Assembly (NCBI GenBank): GCA_016718825.1
Contig: JADKCL010000034.1
Span: 1 to 64,000 of the forward strand
Origin: Bacteroidota bacterium
GTDB lineage: Bacteria; Bacteroidota; Bacteroidia; J057; JADKCL01
Direction: 5' to 3'
DNA: 64,000 nucleotides
The translations under genes and the position numbers were made by a program. Shown piece by piece: positions 15,458 through 24,595 of this stretch. The stretch's first letter is position 1. Each line of letters starts with the position of its first letter. The notes below the pieces were generated by a model. It was not told the origin of the DNA and made no database searches. It saw only the letters and a list, made by a program, of their open reading frames with translations.

Positions 15458-17869
15458 ATGAAGCACCGCCTCCTCCTTTTTGCGATTTTGAGCGTCTGTC
15501 TGCTCTTTTCCTGCAATTCGCCCGATGATCATTCGGCGCCGACGACTATCGAACGGCCGGCTCCGGCAAGCATTGGGCTGTTTTCGCCGATTCAATTGCA
15601 GGCAGACTCGACGGTGATTTACCTGGAGGACTATTTCCCGAATGGGGAATGGCCGGATTCAATCGCAATGGATGCCAATCTGACCTTTGTGACCGATTCG
15701 GCGCGCAATGTCGTCAAGGTTGAAAAAGCTGGCGAAGGCTTGCCTTGGTTGTCGACCTTGGACCTTTTTTACGGCAAGCATGTTTACAATATCCTCGTTC
15801 GGCGGGCGCGGGAGGCGGATGTCACGATCACATTCGATCCCAGGGGGAAAACCTACCAAACCGTCCAAGTCGCTGGCGAAATCAATGGCTGGAACCCCGC
15901 GAATGGGCCGATGACCTTCGACGGAAAAAATTGGTCGGTCACCTTGCGCCTCAATCCCGGCCGCTACCAATACCAAATCGTCGTGGACGACAAATGGATG
16001 CTCGACCCGGGCAATCCGGTCAAAGTCCCCAATGGCATCGGCGGCGTCAATTCGGAGTTGGTCGTCGGGGAAAAGCTGGGCCGGACCGTCGAAAAAGTCA
16101 CCCTGCGCTGCGGATTGGGACAAGCCGGAGGCATTTCGATTTTGCCCATTGTGACAGATTCCATCGTACATCCGTTGCCGATTGAGGACGTTTTTGCATT
16201 CTGGGAGAATGAACGTATTTCAATTTTTGAACCAAAAGACCATTCGAAGGACAACAACCTCCTGAAAATCCCCGAAGCTGCCAAGTCCATGAAACGCAGC
16301 TACATCAGGGTTTTTGCCGCGAATCGTCAATTCTGGACCAACGACGTGCTGATTCCGCTGGAGAATGGAAAACCTGTCCTCGACGCTGCCGCCTTGACGG
16401 AGTCCGATCAGCAGAAGAATGTGATCTATTTTATGATGGTCGACCGCTTCCTCAACGGCGACACCACCAACGACGCCCCGCTCAACGATCCGCGCGTGGA
16501 TGCCAAGGCAGATTTCCACGGGGGCGACATCGCAGGATTGAAACAAAAAATCGAGGATGGTTATTTTGATTCGCTGGGCGTGACGATGCTCTGGATTTCG
16601 CCGATTGTGCAGAATCCCGAAGGTGCCTACCAAGAATATCCGGAGCCACGGCGCTGGTTTTCAGGCTACCACGGCTATTGGCCGGTGTCGAGCACGCATG
16701 TCGATCACCGCTTCGGGACGGATCAGGAATTGATCGACATGGTCAAGGCGGCGCATGCGCACGGCATCAAAGTCATCCTCGACTATGTCGCCAACCATTT
16801 GCACGAGGAGCATCCGATGATCAAAGCCCATCCGGAATGGAAAACCGAATTGTACCTGAAAGACAGCGTCTTGAACGTGCGCCTTTGGGACACCCACCGC
16901 ATCGGCACTTGGTTTGATACCTTCATGCCGAGCTTGGACTATTCCAAGCCTGAGGTCGTCGAATTCCAGACGGATTCTGCCTTGTATTGGGTGCAACATT
17001 TTGGCTTAGATGGCTTCCGGCAGGATGCCACCAAACATATCCCGACGCATTTTTGGAGACGGTTGACCCAGAAAATGAAGCAACAATACATGCTGCCCAA
17101 CGGCAAGCAGCTGTATCAAATCGGGGAAACCTTCGGCAGCCGCGAACTGATCGGCGAATATGTCGGTTCGGGTTTGTTGGACGGCCAATTTGACTTCAAT
17201 TATTACTGGACGCTCAAGGGTGTCTTTTCCGGCGGCGAAAAGAACCTGCAGCGCCTGCCCGAGAGCATGGCCGCGAGCGAAACCGCCTACGGCAGCCATT
17301 CGCTGATGGGCAATATCACGGGCAACCACGACATGCCGCGCTTCATTTCCTACGCGGGCGAAGCGATCACGAACGGCGAAGACCCCAAGGAAGCGGGATG
17401 GAACCGCGACGTGCAAATCAAAAACAAGCAAGGCTACCAACGCCTGCAATTGTTGCAAGCTTGGCTGCTGATGGGTCCGGGTGTGCCGGTCATTTACTAC
17501 GGCGACGAAATCGGCATGGTCGGCGCAGGCGATCCCGACAACCGCCGGGACATGAAATTCAGCGGACTGAGTCCAGAGGAGGCCGAAACGAAGGCCATCG
17601 TGAGCAAATTGGCGAATATCCGTAAAAGCAGCATGGCGGTGCTGTACGGCACCACGCAGGTTTATGTGCAAGGAAATGTCGTGGCGATGCGCCGTCAATA
17701 CCTCGGCAAGCCGATTTGGCTTGTGGCGAATCTTGCTCCAAGGCCTGCAACGTTCCAATTTCCGGAGTTGACGGGGCTGTCGGAAGCCAAGATGTACTTC
17801 GGGAAAGGGATCTTGGGCGAAGGCGAGGTGCTGAAGCTGCCGGGGCTGGGCTTTGAGGTGGTGGAGTGA
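15458..17869 (+). CDS. GH13 alpha-amylase/cyclomaltodextrinase-like lipoprotein
   Basis: 803 residues from the ATG at 15458. The signal MKHRLLLFAILSVCLLFSC has a lipobox at Cys19. Next come a beta-rich N domain, a CBM48-like segment (TYQTVQVAGEINGWNPANG, with YQYQIVVDDKW) and the GH13 barrel. Barrel motifs are DYVANH (region I), FRQDATKH (region II, nucleophile Asp), GETFG (region III, acid Glu) and NITGNHDMPR (region IV, transition-state Asp). The C-terminus is a beta domain. This resembles SusA/neopullulanase-like enzymes that degrade alpha-glucans at the cell envelope. No SusC/D genes are nearby, so it is not in a classical starch locus in this window. Confidence 0.9.
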   Translation: MKHRLLLFAILSVCLLFSCNSPDDHSAPTTIERPAPASIGLFSPIQLQADSTVIYLEDYFPNGEWPDSIAMDANLTFVTDSARNVVKVEKAGEGLPWLSTLDLFYGKHVYNILVRRAREADVTITFDPRGKTYQTVQVAGEINGWNPANGPMTFDGKNWSVTLRLNPGRYQYQIVVDDKWMLDPGNPVKVPNGIGGVNSELVVGEKLGRTVEKVTLRCGLGQAGGISILPIVTDSIVHPLPIEDVFAFWENERISIFEPKDHSKDNNLLKIPEAAKSMKRSYIRVFAANRQFWTNDVLIPLENGKPVLDAAALTESDQQKNVIYFMMVDRFLNGDTTNDAPLNDPRVDAKADFHGGDIAGLKQKIEDGYFDSLGVTMLWISPIVQNPEGAYQEYPEPRRWFSGYHGYWPVSSTHVDHRFGTDQELIDMVKAAHAHGIKVILDYVANHLHEEHPMIKAHPEWKTELYLKDSVLNVRLWDTHRIGTWFDTFMPSLDYSKPEVVEFQTDSALYWVQHFGLDGFRQDATKHIPTHFWRRLTQKMKQQYMLPNGKQLYQIGETFGSRELIGEYVGSGLLDGQFDFNYYWTLKGVFSGGEKNLQRLPESMAASETAYGSHSLMGNITGNHDMPRFISYAGEAITNGEDPKEAGWNRDVQIKNKQGYQRLQLLQAWLLMGPGVPVIYYGDEIGMVGAGDPDNRRDMKFSGLSPEEAETKAIVSKLANIRKSSMAVLYGTTQVYVQGNVVAMRRQYLGKPIWLVANLAPRPATFQFPELTGLSEAKMYFGKGILGEGEVLKLPGLGFEVVE

Positions 17870-17893
17870 GGGGGAAAAATCAAATTCATTGGC

Positions 17894-18505
17894 TTACCCT
17901 CCCAACCCAAAAAACTTCGCGATCTTCTCGAGCAACGACGGCCCCTTCCCTTCTTTTCGCTTTGCACGGATCTCGTGCAAAAATGCGGGGGTGATGACGC
18001 TGACGCCTTGTGCCTTGGCCGCATCCACGCAGCCCGAAAGCACGGTTTTCAGAAATACACGCGGCACCCCAGCCAATTCGGCGCAGGCTGCAGGTTCCCA
18101 TGTCACTGCGGGATCAATGCGGTTGGCTTGCCATAACACGGCATCGGTGGTGACGCCGTGCCCCTTGGGGACGTCGACGGGATAGGGCTTGCGGCCCTTG
18201 GTGAACCAGAAATGTAGGCTGTCCCGGTATCCGTAGTCGACGGGCAGCCTGGGAAATTCGCCGCCTTCTTGCAAGGCTTCCTTCCATTCTGCCTGCATGA
18301 TGATTTTGTCGATGCGCAGGAGATAATGGTGTTCCAATCCGTTGACTTCATGCGGATGGCTGCTGTCCCAAGTGCATTCGAAGACCTGCACGGCTTCCAT
18401 CACGATTTGTGGCAACGGCTGATCCGACACGCGGTGCGAAGGGCCCAAGGTAAAAATGCTATGTTCCATTTTCTCCGCGGTGGACTCTCCCGGAAAACCC
18501 AACAA
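17894..18505 (-). pseudogene. Flavin reductase, C-terminal part after frameshift
   Basis: This frame continues the split-barrel protein whose N-terminus is at 18459-18788. It begins with LLGFPGESTAEKMEHSIFTL, typical for this FMN-binding family directly after the ENC segment of the other frame. It has no credible start of its own (TTG at 18505, inside the first frame). It goes on with VFECTWDSSHPHEVNGLEHHYLL and ends in a basic helix, KIAKFFGLGG. Restoring the frame by removing one base near 18506-18510 would give about 297 residues. Decay, sequencing error and recoding cannot be separated here. Confidence 0.65.
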
Positions 18506-18788
18506 GACAATTCTCCATGAAGTCCCGGTCGTCGGGGATGAAATTCAGCGTCGCCAAACCAGTCCGGCGAATGTTGTTGGCAGTATTGCTGTTTCCACGC
18601 GCAATCAGCATCATGGAGTGCTTTCCAGAAATGATATGCGGGAAACAGAGCGAATAGGGCCCCAAATTCGTCTGCCCATCTTCAGCCAAAGTGCCAACAA
18701 GCACGACCGGCATCGGAAAAAAGCTGGAAGTCTGGTAGAAGTTGTCCAACAGTGGGACGTCTTCGAAGGTATCGACGGGAGTAGTCAT
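18459..18788 (-). pseudogene. Flavin reductase-like FMN-binding protein, N-terminal part
   Basis: 109 residues from the ATG at 18788. PMPVVLVGTLAEDGQTNLGP, SLCFPHIISGKHSMMLIARG and NTANNIRRTGLATLNFIPDD are the beta strands of the flavin reductase-like FMN-binding split barrel. The frame then runs off into NCLVGFSGRVHRGENGT, which is not family-like, while the +1 frame carries the expected continuation. The full protein would transfer electrons via FMN. The P450 gene lies 111 bases upstream on the same strand, so a redox link is possible but unproven. Confidence 0.65.
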
Positions 18789-18899
18789 CGGGCAAATTCA
18801 GTTTCGCTTTCCCTTGAACATTCGCTCGGGAAAAAAAAGCACTGCGAGAATCACGATGCGCGCGCGCGTATGCGGAGGCTCACGCCTTGCCATCTGTAC

Positions 18900-20354
18900 T
18901 CACGCCTCGACCTGCGCCAATGCGCGGGCAGCCATCGCCTTGGCCATGTGGGGACAGCCCGCTGCGACGGCGGCTTGCATGACCTCCTCGGGCACAGCCT
19001 CGGTCACCGGCTTGCGCCGATAGGAAACCCAGGTTTCTGTCGGACGGTTTGCACCCAGGTCGCGGCGCAACTGCGGATCAGGCGTTTCCAAGGTCAGGTC
19101 AAACGCCTGCAACAACAGCGCCGAAATGGTCAAAATCTCATTCAAGGCGAAGTTCATCCCCGGGCATTTGTGCACCCCGCCGCCAAAGCCGATGATGGCA
19201 TTTTTGTGGTCCTTGTGGGTGCATTGCTCGGAAGAAAATCGCTCAGGATTGTATTTTTCGGGTTCAGGGAAGACATCGGGAAGGAAATGGGAGACTTCGG
19301 CAGTAATGAAGACCGGGGCTCCTTTGGGAATACAGAATCCGCCGACTTCCATGTCTTCGTCGGCGACCCTGATCATGATGTCAGCGGTCGGACGCATGCG
19401 CGAGGTCTCGTCAATCGCCCATTTGAGCTGTTTGAGGGAGGCCATGGTGCGGGAATTGATGTGTGCACCATGCGGGAAATGCGTTTGGAGTTCGGATTGA
19501 ACCTTGGCGAGGTAATCGGGGTTTTGCAGCAGGTGGATGAGGGTCCAAGAGGCTTGGCCGGCCGTGGTTTCATGCCCTGCAAACAGCAGCGAAATGATCA
19601 GACCCAGCAATTCTTCGTCAGAGGCGGCGGTGCCGTCGGCCTTCGGAGTATTGATGAAGTCCTGCAAAAAATCCTGATGGCGGTCGGGATGGGCACGGCG
19701 CTCGTCGAGAATGGGTTGAAGCGTTGCGGCCATGCGTTTGCGGGCGCGGTCTCTGCGAATGAACTTGGGCAGCGGCCAATTGGAAGGAATGATCGGGTCC
19801 AAGGCTTTGCCGACCACGTTGTAGTTGGCCCAGAAGTCCTTCCCGGCCTTTTCCATGAAGTCGTCGCCGACGATGGCGCGACCGGCAACTTCCTGCACGA
19901 GGTTGTTCATCGTGTCGACGAGTTCAAATCGGCCTTCATCGGGCAGGGTTGCGACCCATCGGCGAACGGTTTCGTCCATGATCTCGAGGTAGCGCACCAT
20001 CTTTTCGCGTTGGAAGGGCTCATATAAGACAGGGCGCTGATTCAAGTAGGTCTCGTGGCTCGCCACGAAGGCGACGTTGCCCAAGATTGGCTTCAGGAAT
20101 TGATAAGGCTTGGACATGTCTAACGCCTTGTCTGTTTCCTTGAAAAACAAGGTCGCGAATTCCGGGCCGACCAAGATCACAGCTGCCTTGTTGGCAAGCT
20201 TGATGGAAAAAATGTTGCCGAGTTCGGCATATCCGCGTTTGAGCAGGGTGCCGCGATCTTTGGCAAATTCCAAGGCATGGCCAAGTATCGGGAAACGCTT
20301 GGAGAGCATCGGAGGAGGAAGCAAGGCTGGGGATGAAGACTGTACTTTGATCAT
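18900..20354 (-). CDS. Cytochrome P450
   Basis: 484 residues from the ATG at 20354 (MIKVQSSSPALLPPPML). The I-helix oxygen-activation motif is AGHETT, the K-helix is ETSRMRPT (ExxR), and the haem loop is FGGGVHKCPGM with the axial Cys. The PERF-like segment NPERFSSEQ is present. The N-terminus lacks a long membrane anchor, so it should be soluble. The overall pattern resembles CYP51-like bacterial P450s, but the CYP51 motif is not diagnostic. The C-terminal tail (after RRKPVTEAVPEEVM) is Ala/Met-rich and 40 residues longer than usual. It is divergent from an AraC-type regulator. Confidence 0.9.
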   Translation of the reverse strand: MIKVQSSSPALLPPPMLSKRFPILGHALEFAKDRGTLLKRGYAELGNIFSIKLANKAAVILVGPEFATLFFKETDKALDMSKPYQFLKPILGNVAFVASHETYLNQRPVLYEPFQREKMVRYLEIMDETVRRWVATLPDEGRFELVDTMNNLVQEVAGRAIVGDDFMEKAGKDFWANYNVVGKALDPIIPSNWPLPKFIRRDRARKRMAATLQPILDERRAHPDRHQDFLQDFINTPKADGTAASDEELLGLIISLLFAGHETTAGQASWTLIHLLQNPDYLAKVQSELQTHFPHGAHINSRTMASLKQLKWAIDETSRMRPTADIMIRVADEDMEVGGFCIPKGAPVFITAEVSHFLPDVFPEPEKYNPERFSSEQCTHKDHKNAIIGFGGGVHKCPGMNFALNEILTISALLLQAFDLTLETPDPQLRRDLGANRPTETWVSYRRKPVTEAVPEEVMQAAVAAGCPHMAKAMAARALAQVEA

Positions 20355-20422
20355 GACCCAAAACTGAGCGGATTGCTTCCGGAAATCGACCTCCCCAACG
20401 ATGCTGTACAACTAAATCAGGG

Positions 20423-20436
20423 GTTGGACGTCCAAC
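20423..20436. promoter_or_regulatory. Perfect 14-base palindrome between P450 and AraC genes
   Basis: GTTGGACGTCCAAC reads the same on both strands and lies in the divergent region between the P450 and the AraC-type gene. It is a candidate operator for one or both. Confidence 0.45.
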
Positions 20437-20539
20437 TCGTTTGGAGGGTGATCAGGGGAAAAAACCCTCCGAAAATCAAAAAATTCGCGACTTATACGTC
20501 CATTCCATGCGGATTGTACTTGGACAGTGGCTTGGTCGG

Positions 20540-20570
20540 TTGCACCACGCGCTCAAAATAGGTAAGATTG
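20540..20570 (+). promoter_or_regulatory. Promoter of the AraC-type regulator
   Basis: TTG (20540-20542), 20-base spacer, TAAGATTG (20563-20570; one mismatch to TAnnTTTG). It lies 42 bases upstream of the GTG at 20612 and argues against starts at 20441 or 20507. Confidence 0.5.
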
Positions 20571-20611
20571 CCCCCTTCAAACGCGTTGCAATTAAAGTCA
20601 GTTCGGTCAGG

Positions 20612-21760
20612 GTGGATGCCATTCTCCATATCAGCATAGCGCAATTTGTCTTTGCAGGTTTGCTTGCCGTCACAAAATCCAAGCGGCAAATGAGCGACTA
20701 CGTCTTGGCGTGTTGGTTTGGGTTGATGACCATTTTCATGGTGCTCTCCCTGCTGAAAACCAAAATGCCGGATTCGATATGGGCGCAGTTGCAGTTGTTT
20801 CCCTTCTTTTTTGCCCTAGGACCCTTTTTGTTTCTTTATGTACGCGCACTGACGCAGCCCAAACCCAAACTGGAGTTCCTGGACGGCCTGCACTTGCTTC
20901 CGTTTATCGTGTTTAGCGTTTCGGCGATCACCAACGAGGCCAATGTGGACGAAGACATGCTGATCGGCAAGGCATTTCATTGGAACCGCATTACGTACGC
21001 CTTGGCCTGCTTGGTTTCGGTGGCTGTTTATATCCCACTGACGGTGGGGCTGTTACGTAGGCACCGCGACAACTTGATGGAGTACTTTTCCTACGAATCA
21101 GATCGCATCAGCTTGGGTTGGCTGCGCATGGTCACGATCGGGTTCACCGTGATGCTGTTGCTGACCTTCTTTTCGGCAGTTGTCAATGTTTTTACGGGCG
21201 AAATCACCATTCACCCCGGCGTATTCCTTTTCCTTGGATTTGCCCTTTTCGCCTTTGCCTTTACGTTTTTTGGCATTCAGCAGCCGGCCATTTTCTCCCG
21301 CAAGCCCGACGAACGTTTTGTAGATGAGATGGCGGAAGTCAACGGAGCGCAACCGACGACAACGGCCGAGGTGGACCAAACCGAACGCTACGCCCATAGT
21401 AGCCTCACCAAGGAAAATGCCGAACGGTACCTGGAGCAACTCACGGCCTACCTAGGAAACGGGCAACCCTACTTGCATCGCGACTTGACCTTGCAGGATG
21501 TGGCGCAAGACCTCGGCATTCCCCCGCACCACTTGACGCAGACCATCAACGAGTTGCTGCAAAAGAATTTCTACACCCTCATCAACGAATACCGCATCGA
21601 AGAAGTCAAGCTCCGTTTGTTGGATCCGAAGTTTGCCCATTACAACATCCTCGCCATCGCGCACGATGCCGGATTCAACAGTAAATCTGCCTTCAACATG
21701 ATCTTCAAGAAGCATGTCGGGGTCACGCCGAGTCAGTACCGCAAAGAAGTCGGGGAGTAA
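20612..21760 (+). CDS. Membrane-bound AraC-family transcriptional regulator
   Basis: About 382 residues from the GTG at 20612 (VDAILHISIAQFVFAGLL). Seven hydrophobic segments make an N-terminal membrane sensor: IAQFVFAGLLAV, YVLACWFGLMTIFMVLSLL, FPFFFALGPFLFLYV, LLPFIVFSVSA, YALACLVSVAVYIPLTVG, FTVMLLLTFFSAV and FLFLGFALFAFAFTFF. A linker leads to a C-terminal AraC DNA-binding domain with two helix-turn-helices (LQDVAQDLGIPPHHLTQTIN and ILAIAHDAGFNSKSAFNMIF). This architecture is common in Bacteroidota. The divergent P450 gene and the palindrome at 20423 are plausible targets. Upstream alternative starts exist but would cross the promoter. Confidence 0.85.
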   Translation: MDAILHISIAQFVFAGLLAVTKSKRQMSDYVLACWFGLMTIFMVLSLLKTKMPDSIWAQLQLFPFFFALGPFLFLYVRALTQPKPKLEFLDGLHLLPFIVFSVSAITNEANVDEDMLIGKAFHWNRITYALACLVSVAVYIPLTVGLLRRHRDNLMEYFSYESDRISLGWLRMVTIGFTVMLLLTFFSAVVNVFTGEITIHPGVFLFLGFALFAFAFTFFGIQQPAIFSRKPDERFVDEMAEVNGAQPTTTAEVDQTERYAHSSLTKENAERYLEQLTAYLGNGQPYLHRDLTLQDVAQDLGIPPHHLTQTINELLQKNFYTLINEYRIEEVKLRLLDPKFAHYNILAIAHDAGFNSKSAFNMIFKKHVGVTPSQYRKEVGE

Positions 21761-21780
21761 TTCGGGGCTGTCTAGGGTGT

Positions 21781-22977
21781 TCAATCCTCCGGCTTGAATT
21801 CCCATACGATTTGGCCTGTCTTTTCACTGACCGCCACGATGAATGTCTGGGGATCCAACAAGATGGTCTGATCGCCACGGGTGGTCACCTGCATTCCACC
21901 ATAGGGATTGTCAGCGAAATTGAGCTTCAAATTCCACGATTTTTGCCCATTTGCTTTCATTGACCGGAGTTCAAACACCTTGGGGTCATCGGTTGGCAAC
22001 TGCAACATGGCCCGCGAGCTGTCTTGCGAGACCAATTTGGCATCGACCAGATAGTCCTCGGGTGTGAGGCATTTGAAGTGAAAGGTTGCGGGATTGGAGG
22101 TCGATTGGTAATAAGCAAGCCGCTCCTCGGTAACCTGATACCGATTGGAAGCGAGGTCATTGAGCACATGCACCCCATCGAGCGGGCGATCACCTTCCAC
22201 AAATCCTACGGAGATTCCTGCTTCGGGTGCTGCCGAATCGGTTTTCAAATGCCATAACTTGGTCCGCGCCGAACCTGATGCTTTGGAAACAAGGAAAAAC
22301 GAGCCGGAAATCGGATCTTCATTCCCCCAGGGACAATTTCCCTCCTCCAATTTCTCCGTTGCAGCATCAAAACAGGCATATTCATTGAATTTGTTCCGCA
22401 GGGATAGTTTCGAACCTCTAAACCCGGAGATCGGCACATAACCTTCCAAGGGTTTCAAGCTGACCGAATCAAATTTGCCGTCTGCAGACAATGTAAAACG
22501 CTTCAAAAAGCTCGAAGCTTGGGTATTGTCGAGTGCCTGCACCACCCAAACATCGCCATCGAGCCCCAAATACAGGCTCGGATTGCTCGGCAAAAAGTCC
22601 AAATCATTGTCCATATAAGTTTTGGACAGCTCCTTCCCCGATTGCGGATCATGGCTGCGCAACTCATAGCCCTCCAGGCTCGTCCCATCGTCTTCGGAGG
22701 AATATTCCTCTACCCAAAGACTTACCACAACCAATTTCCCTTCGGTTTCGACCAAATCCATCGCCACAAAGCGTTGGTCATGGAAAAGGCGTGGAAATGC
22801 AACAATAAACCCAATCATTGCCCCAATAGCCAAAACCATCGAGCCGATGATCAACCAAGTTCGGATGACCCTTTTCTTGAATGCTGCATTCGCCTCCTCT
22901 ACCTCGCGTGATACCGTCGCTTGTGTCGTGCCCTTTGCCATCTCTGAAATTTTTGATTCTAGGTCGAAGATAGTCAT
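21781..22977 (-). CDS. Single-pass membrane protein with beta-propeller-like ectodomain
   Basis: 398 residues from the ATG at 22977 (MTIFDLESKISEMAKG); the ATG at 22941 is an alternative. A TM helix (WLIIGSMVLAIGAMIGFIVAF) follows a charged N-terminus. The outer part has repeated strand motifs typical of PQQ-like propellers (KLVVVSLWVEEY, GDVWVVQALDN, FFLVSKASGSARTKLWHL, FIVAVSEKTGQIVWEF). No catalytic motif is seen. I do not recognise a named family. A strong hairpin lies two bases before the start codon. The gene is convergent with the AraC gene. Confidence 0.65.
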   Translation of the reverse strand: MTIFDLESKISEMAKGTTQATVSREVEEANAAFKKRVIRTWLIIGSMVLAIGAMIGFIVAFPRLFHDQRFVAMDLVETEGKLVVVSLWVEEYSSEDDGTSLEGYELRSHDPQSGKELSKTYMDNDLDFLPSNPSLYLGLDGDVWVVQALDNTQASSFLKRFTLSADGKFDSVSLKPLEGYVPISGFRGSKLSLRNKFNEYACFDAATEKLEEGNCPWGNEDPISGSFFLVSKASGSARTKLWHLKTDSAAPEAGISVGFVEGDRPLDGVHVLNDLASNRYQVTEERLAYYQSTSNPATFHFKCLTPEDYLVDAKLVSQDSSRAMLQLPTDDPKVFELRSMKANGQKSWNLKLNFADNPYGGMQVTTRGDQTILLDPQTFIVAVSEKTGQIVWEFKPED

Positions 22978-22979
22978 CG

Positions 22980-23003
22980 AAGCGGTTTTGTAACCGCTTT
23001 TTG
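22980..23003. promoter_or_regulatory. Hairpin abutting a start codon
   Basis: AAGCGGTT-TTGT-AACCGCTT (22980-22999) is a perfect 8-base stem with a tetraloop and a T-run on the + strand. On the minus strand it ends two bases before the ATG at 22977, so it could mask translation; on + it looks like a terminator upstream of ccmB. Confidence 0.5.
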
Positions 23004-23146
23004 AATCACAAGGCAAAAAGTGGGCAAATCCGAAGACCTTGGGTCAGTGCCAAGGTGAATTCCGATTCGAATGCGGGCCAAATGCCCAATTGGACGGATT
23101 CTGCAGGGTGCAACAAAATTCTTTTTTCATTCGCAGGCTCCCGACC

Positions 23147-23154
23147 TACATTTG
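23147..23154 (+). promoter_or_regulatory. Possible -7 box of the ccm operon
   Basis: TACATTTG matches the Bacteroidota -7 consensus exactly, 31 bases before the ccmB ATG. No TTG is present at the right distance upstream, only TTT. Confidence 0.4.
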
Positions 23155-23185
23155 CACCCGGTCGGCAATCGCTGACCAATGTCGA

Positions 23186-23851
23186 ATGAGTTTTGCGAGG
23201 GAAACGATCGCCCTGATTAAAAAGGAAATGCTGCTCGAATGGAAGCAGAAATATGCCCTCAACGGCATGTTGCTCTACTCGTTGAGCATGGTTTTTGTGG
23301 TTTCGATCGGCCTGCAACGCAACCTTCCGGCTCAAGCCTGGAACGTCGTTTTCTGGATCATTTTGCTGTTTGTCTCGGTGAATGCCGTCGCAAAAAGCTT
23401 CATGGGTGAGCGTACCGGGCAATTGCTGTACCTCTACAACCTTGCCGGAGCGCGGGCCATCATTGTCGCCAAAATCATTTACAATTGCCTGCTGCTGACG
23501 GGAATTGCCTTGGTGACCTTGGTTTTCTTCCTGCTGCTGAGTGGAACCGGCAAGATCGCCGATCCGCTGCAATATGGATTGATCGTTGTCATCGGCAGTT
23601 TGGCATTTGCAGCGAATCTGACCTTGGTGTCGGCCATTGCCTCCAAGGCACAAAATCAGGCAACTTTGCTGGCTGTGCTCAGCTTCCCGATCCTCGTTCC
23701 AGAGATGCTTGTCGGCATCACCGCCTCGGGCAAGGCCATTCAAGGCTTGCCCATTGGCGCATCCATGAGCGAAATCATCTTTTCGGTGACGTTTGTTGTG
23801 ATAATCGCCGCCATCTCTGTTATTTTGTTTCCGTTTCTTTGGAGGGATTAG
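23186..23851 (+). CDS. ccmB: Haem exporter subunit CcmB
   Basis: 221 residues from the ATG at 23186, the usual CcmB length. The N-terminus (SFARETIALIKKEMLLEWKQKYALNGM) is the amphipathic CcmB start, followed by about six membrane helices and the conserved segment SFPILVPEMLVGITASGKAI. CcmB is the membrane permease of the CcmAB ABC transporter, which releases holo-CcmE from CcmC during cytochrome c maturation. Its ATPase partner CcmA is not encoded in this window and must lie elsewhere. The ccmC start follows the stop by three bases. Confidence 0.9.
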   Translation: MSFARETIALIKKEMLLEWKQKYALNGMLLYSLSMVFVVSIGLQRNLPAQAWNVVFWIILLFVSVNAVAKSFMGERTGQLLYLYNLAGARAIIVAKIIYNCLLLTGIALVTLVFFLLLSGTGKIADPLQYGLIVVIGSLAFAANLTLVSAIASKAQNQATLLAVLSFPILVPEMLVGITASGKAIQGLPIGASMSEIIFSVTFVVIIAAISVILFPFLWRD

Positions 23852-23854
23852 AAG

Positions 23855-24577
23855 ATGGATTGGAACTCAAAATCGATTGCAAGGATACTACTGGGAATCA
23901 CCACAGTAGCTTGCATGTTTTACGCCATCTACGGTGGATTGAGTGCAAAAGTCCCCTATCAAAATCCGATGAATGAGCAGACGGCGCGGAATTTTTTCTT
24001 CCACGTGCCACTCTGGTTTGCTGGAATGCTCATGGGGTATACCTCGGTGGTCTACAGCATTCTCTTCCTCAGAAAACAGAATCTAAAATGGGACATCCTG
24101 GCGCATGAATCCGCCAAGCTAATGCTCCTTTTCGGCCTTCTGGGCCTGTTGACGGGTATTCTGTGGTCGCGTGTGACTTGGGGCGGCGACAAAAGCGATT
24201 GGGATCCGCAAGCTTGGTGGCCTTGGGACCCCAAGCAAACGAGCGCCATGATCTGCGTATTGATCTATGCTGGTTATATGGTCTTGCGCACGTCGTTTGA
24301 CGAGCCGGGCCAAAGGGCAAAAATTGCGGGCGTTTACAACATTTTTGCGGCGGCCTCCATTTACCCGCTGTTTTATGCCATTCCGAAGGCCATGGGCGGT
24401 CAACATCCCAATACCGGTTCCGACCAAACCGCACTCAAAGGGCTCAGTTCGGCACAATTCGGGATCTTTTGGATAGCCGTACTTGGGCTGATCTGCCTGT
24501 CGATCTGGATTTTGGACATGCGCGTACGGTACCGCAAAGCCCAACTCGCATTGGAAAACCTGGAAGATGAACAATAG
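23855..24577 (+). CDS. ccmC: Haem-handling protein CcmC
   Basis: 240 residues with six membrane helices. The tryptophan-rich loop WDPQAWWPWDPKQTSAMICV is the WWD domain that presents haem to CcmE, and His50 (FFHVPLWFAG) and a later His (GGQHPNTGSDQT) are candidate axial ligands. CcmC attaches haem to CcmE on the periplasmic side. It is in a tight operon between ccmB and the ccmD-like gene. Confidence 0.92.
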   Translation: MDWNSKSIARILLGITTVACMFYAIYGGLSAKVPYQNPMNEQTARNFFFHVPLWFAGMLMGYTSVVYSILFLRKQNLKWDILAHESAKLMLLFGLLGLLTGILWSRVTWGGDKSDWDPQAWWPWDPKQTSAMICVLIYAGYMVLRTSFDEPGQRAKIAGVYNIFAAASIYPLFYAIPKAMGGQHPNTGSDQTALKGLSSAQFGIFWIAVLGLICLSIWILDMRVRYRKAQLALENLEDEQ

Positions 24578-24595
24578 CCCAACACAGAAAACAGC

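Noticed and set aside
18456..20027. 523-codon open frame on the + strand
   Set aside because: Antisense to the P450, whose haem loop, ExxR and I-helix motifs are intact on the minus strand.
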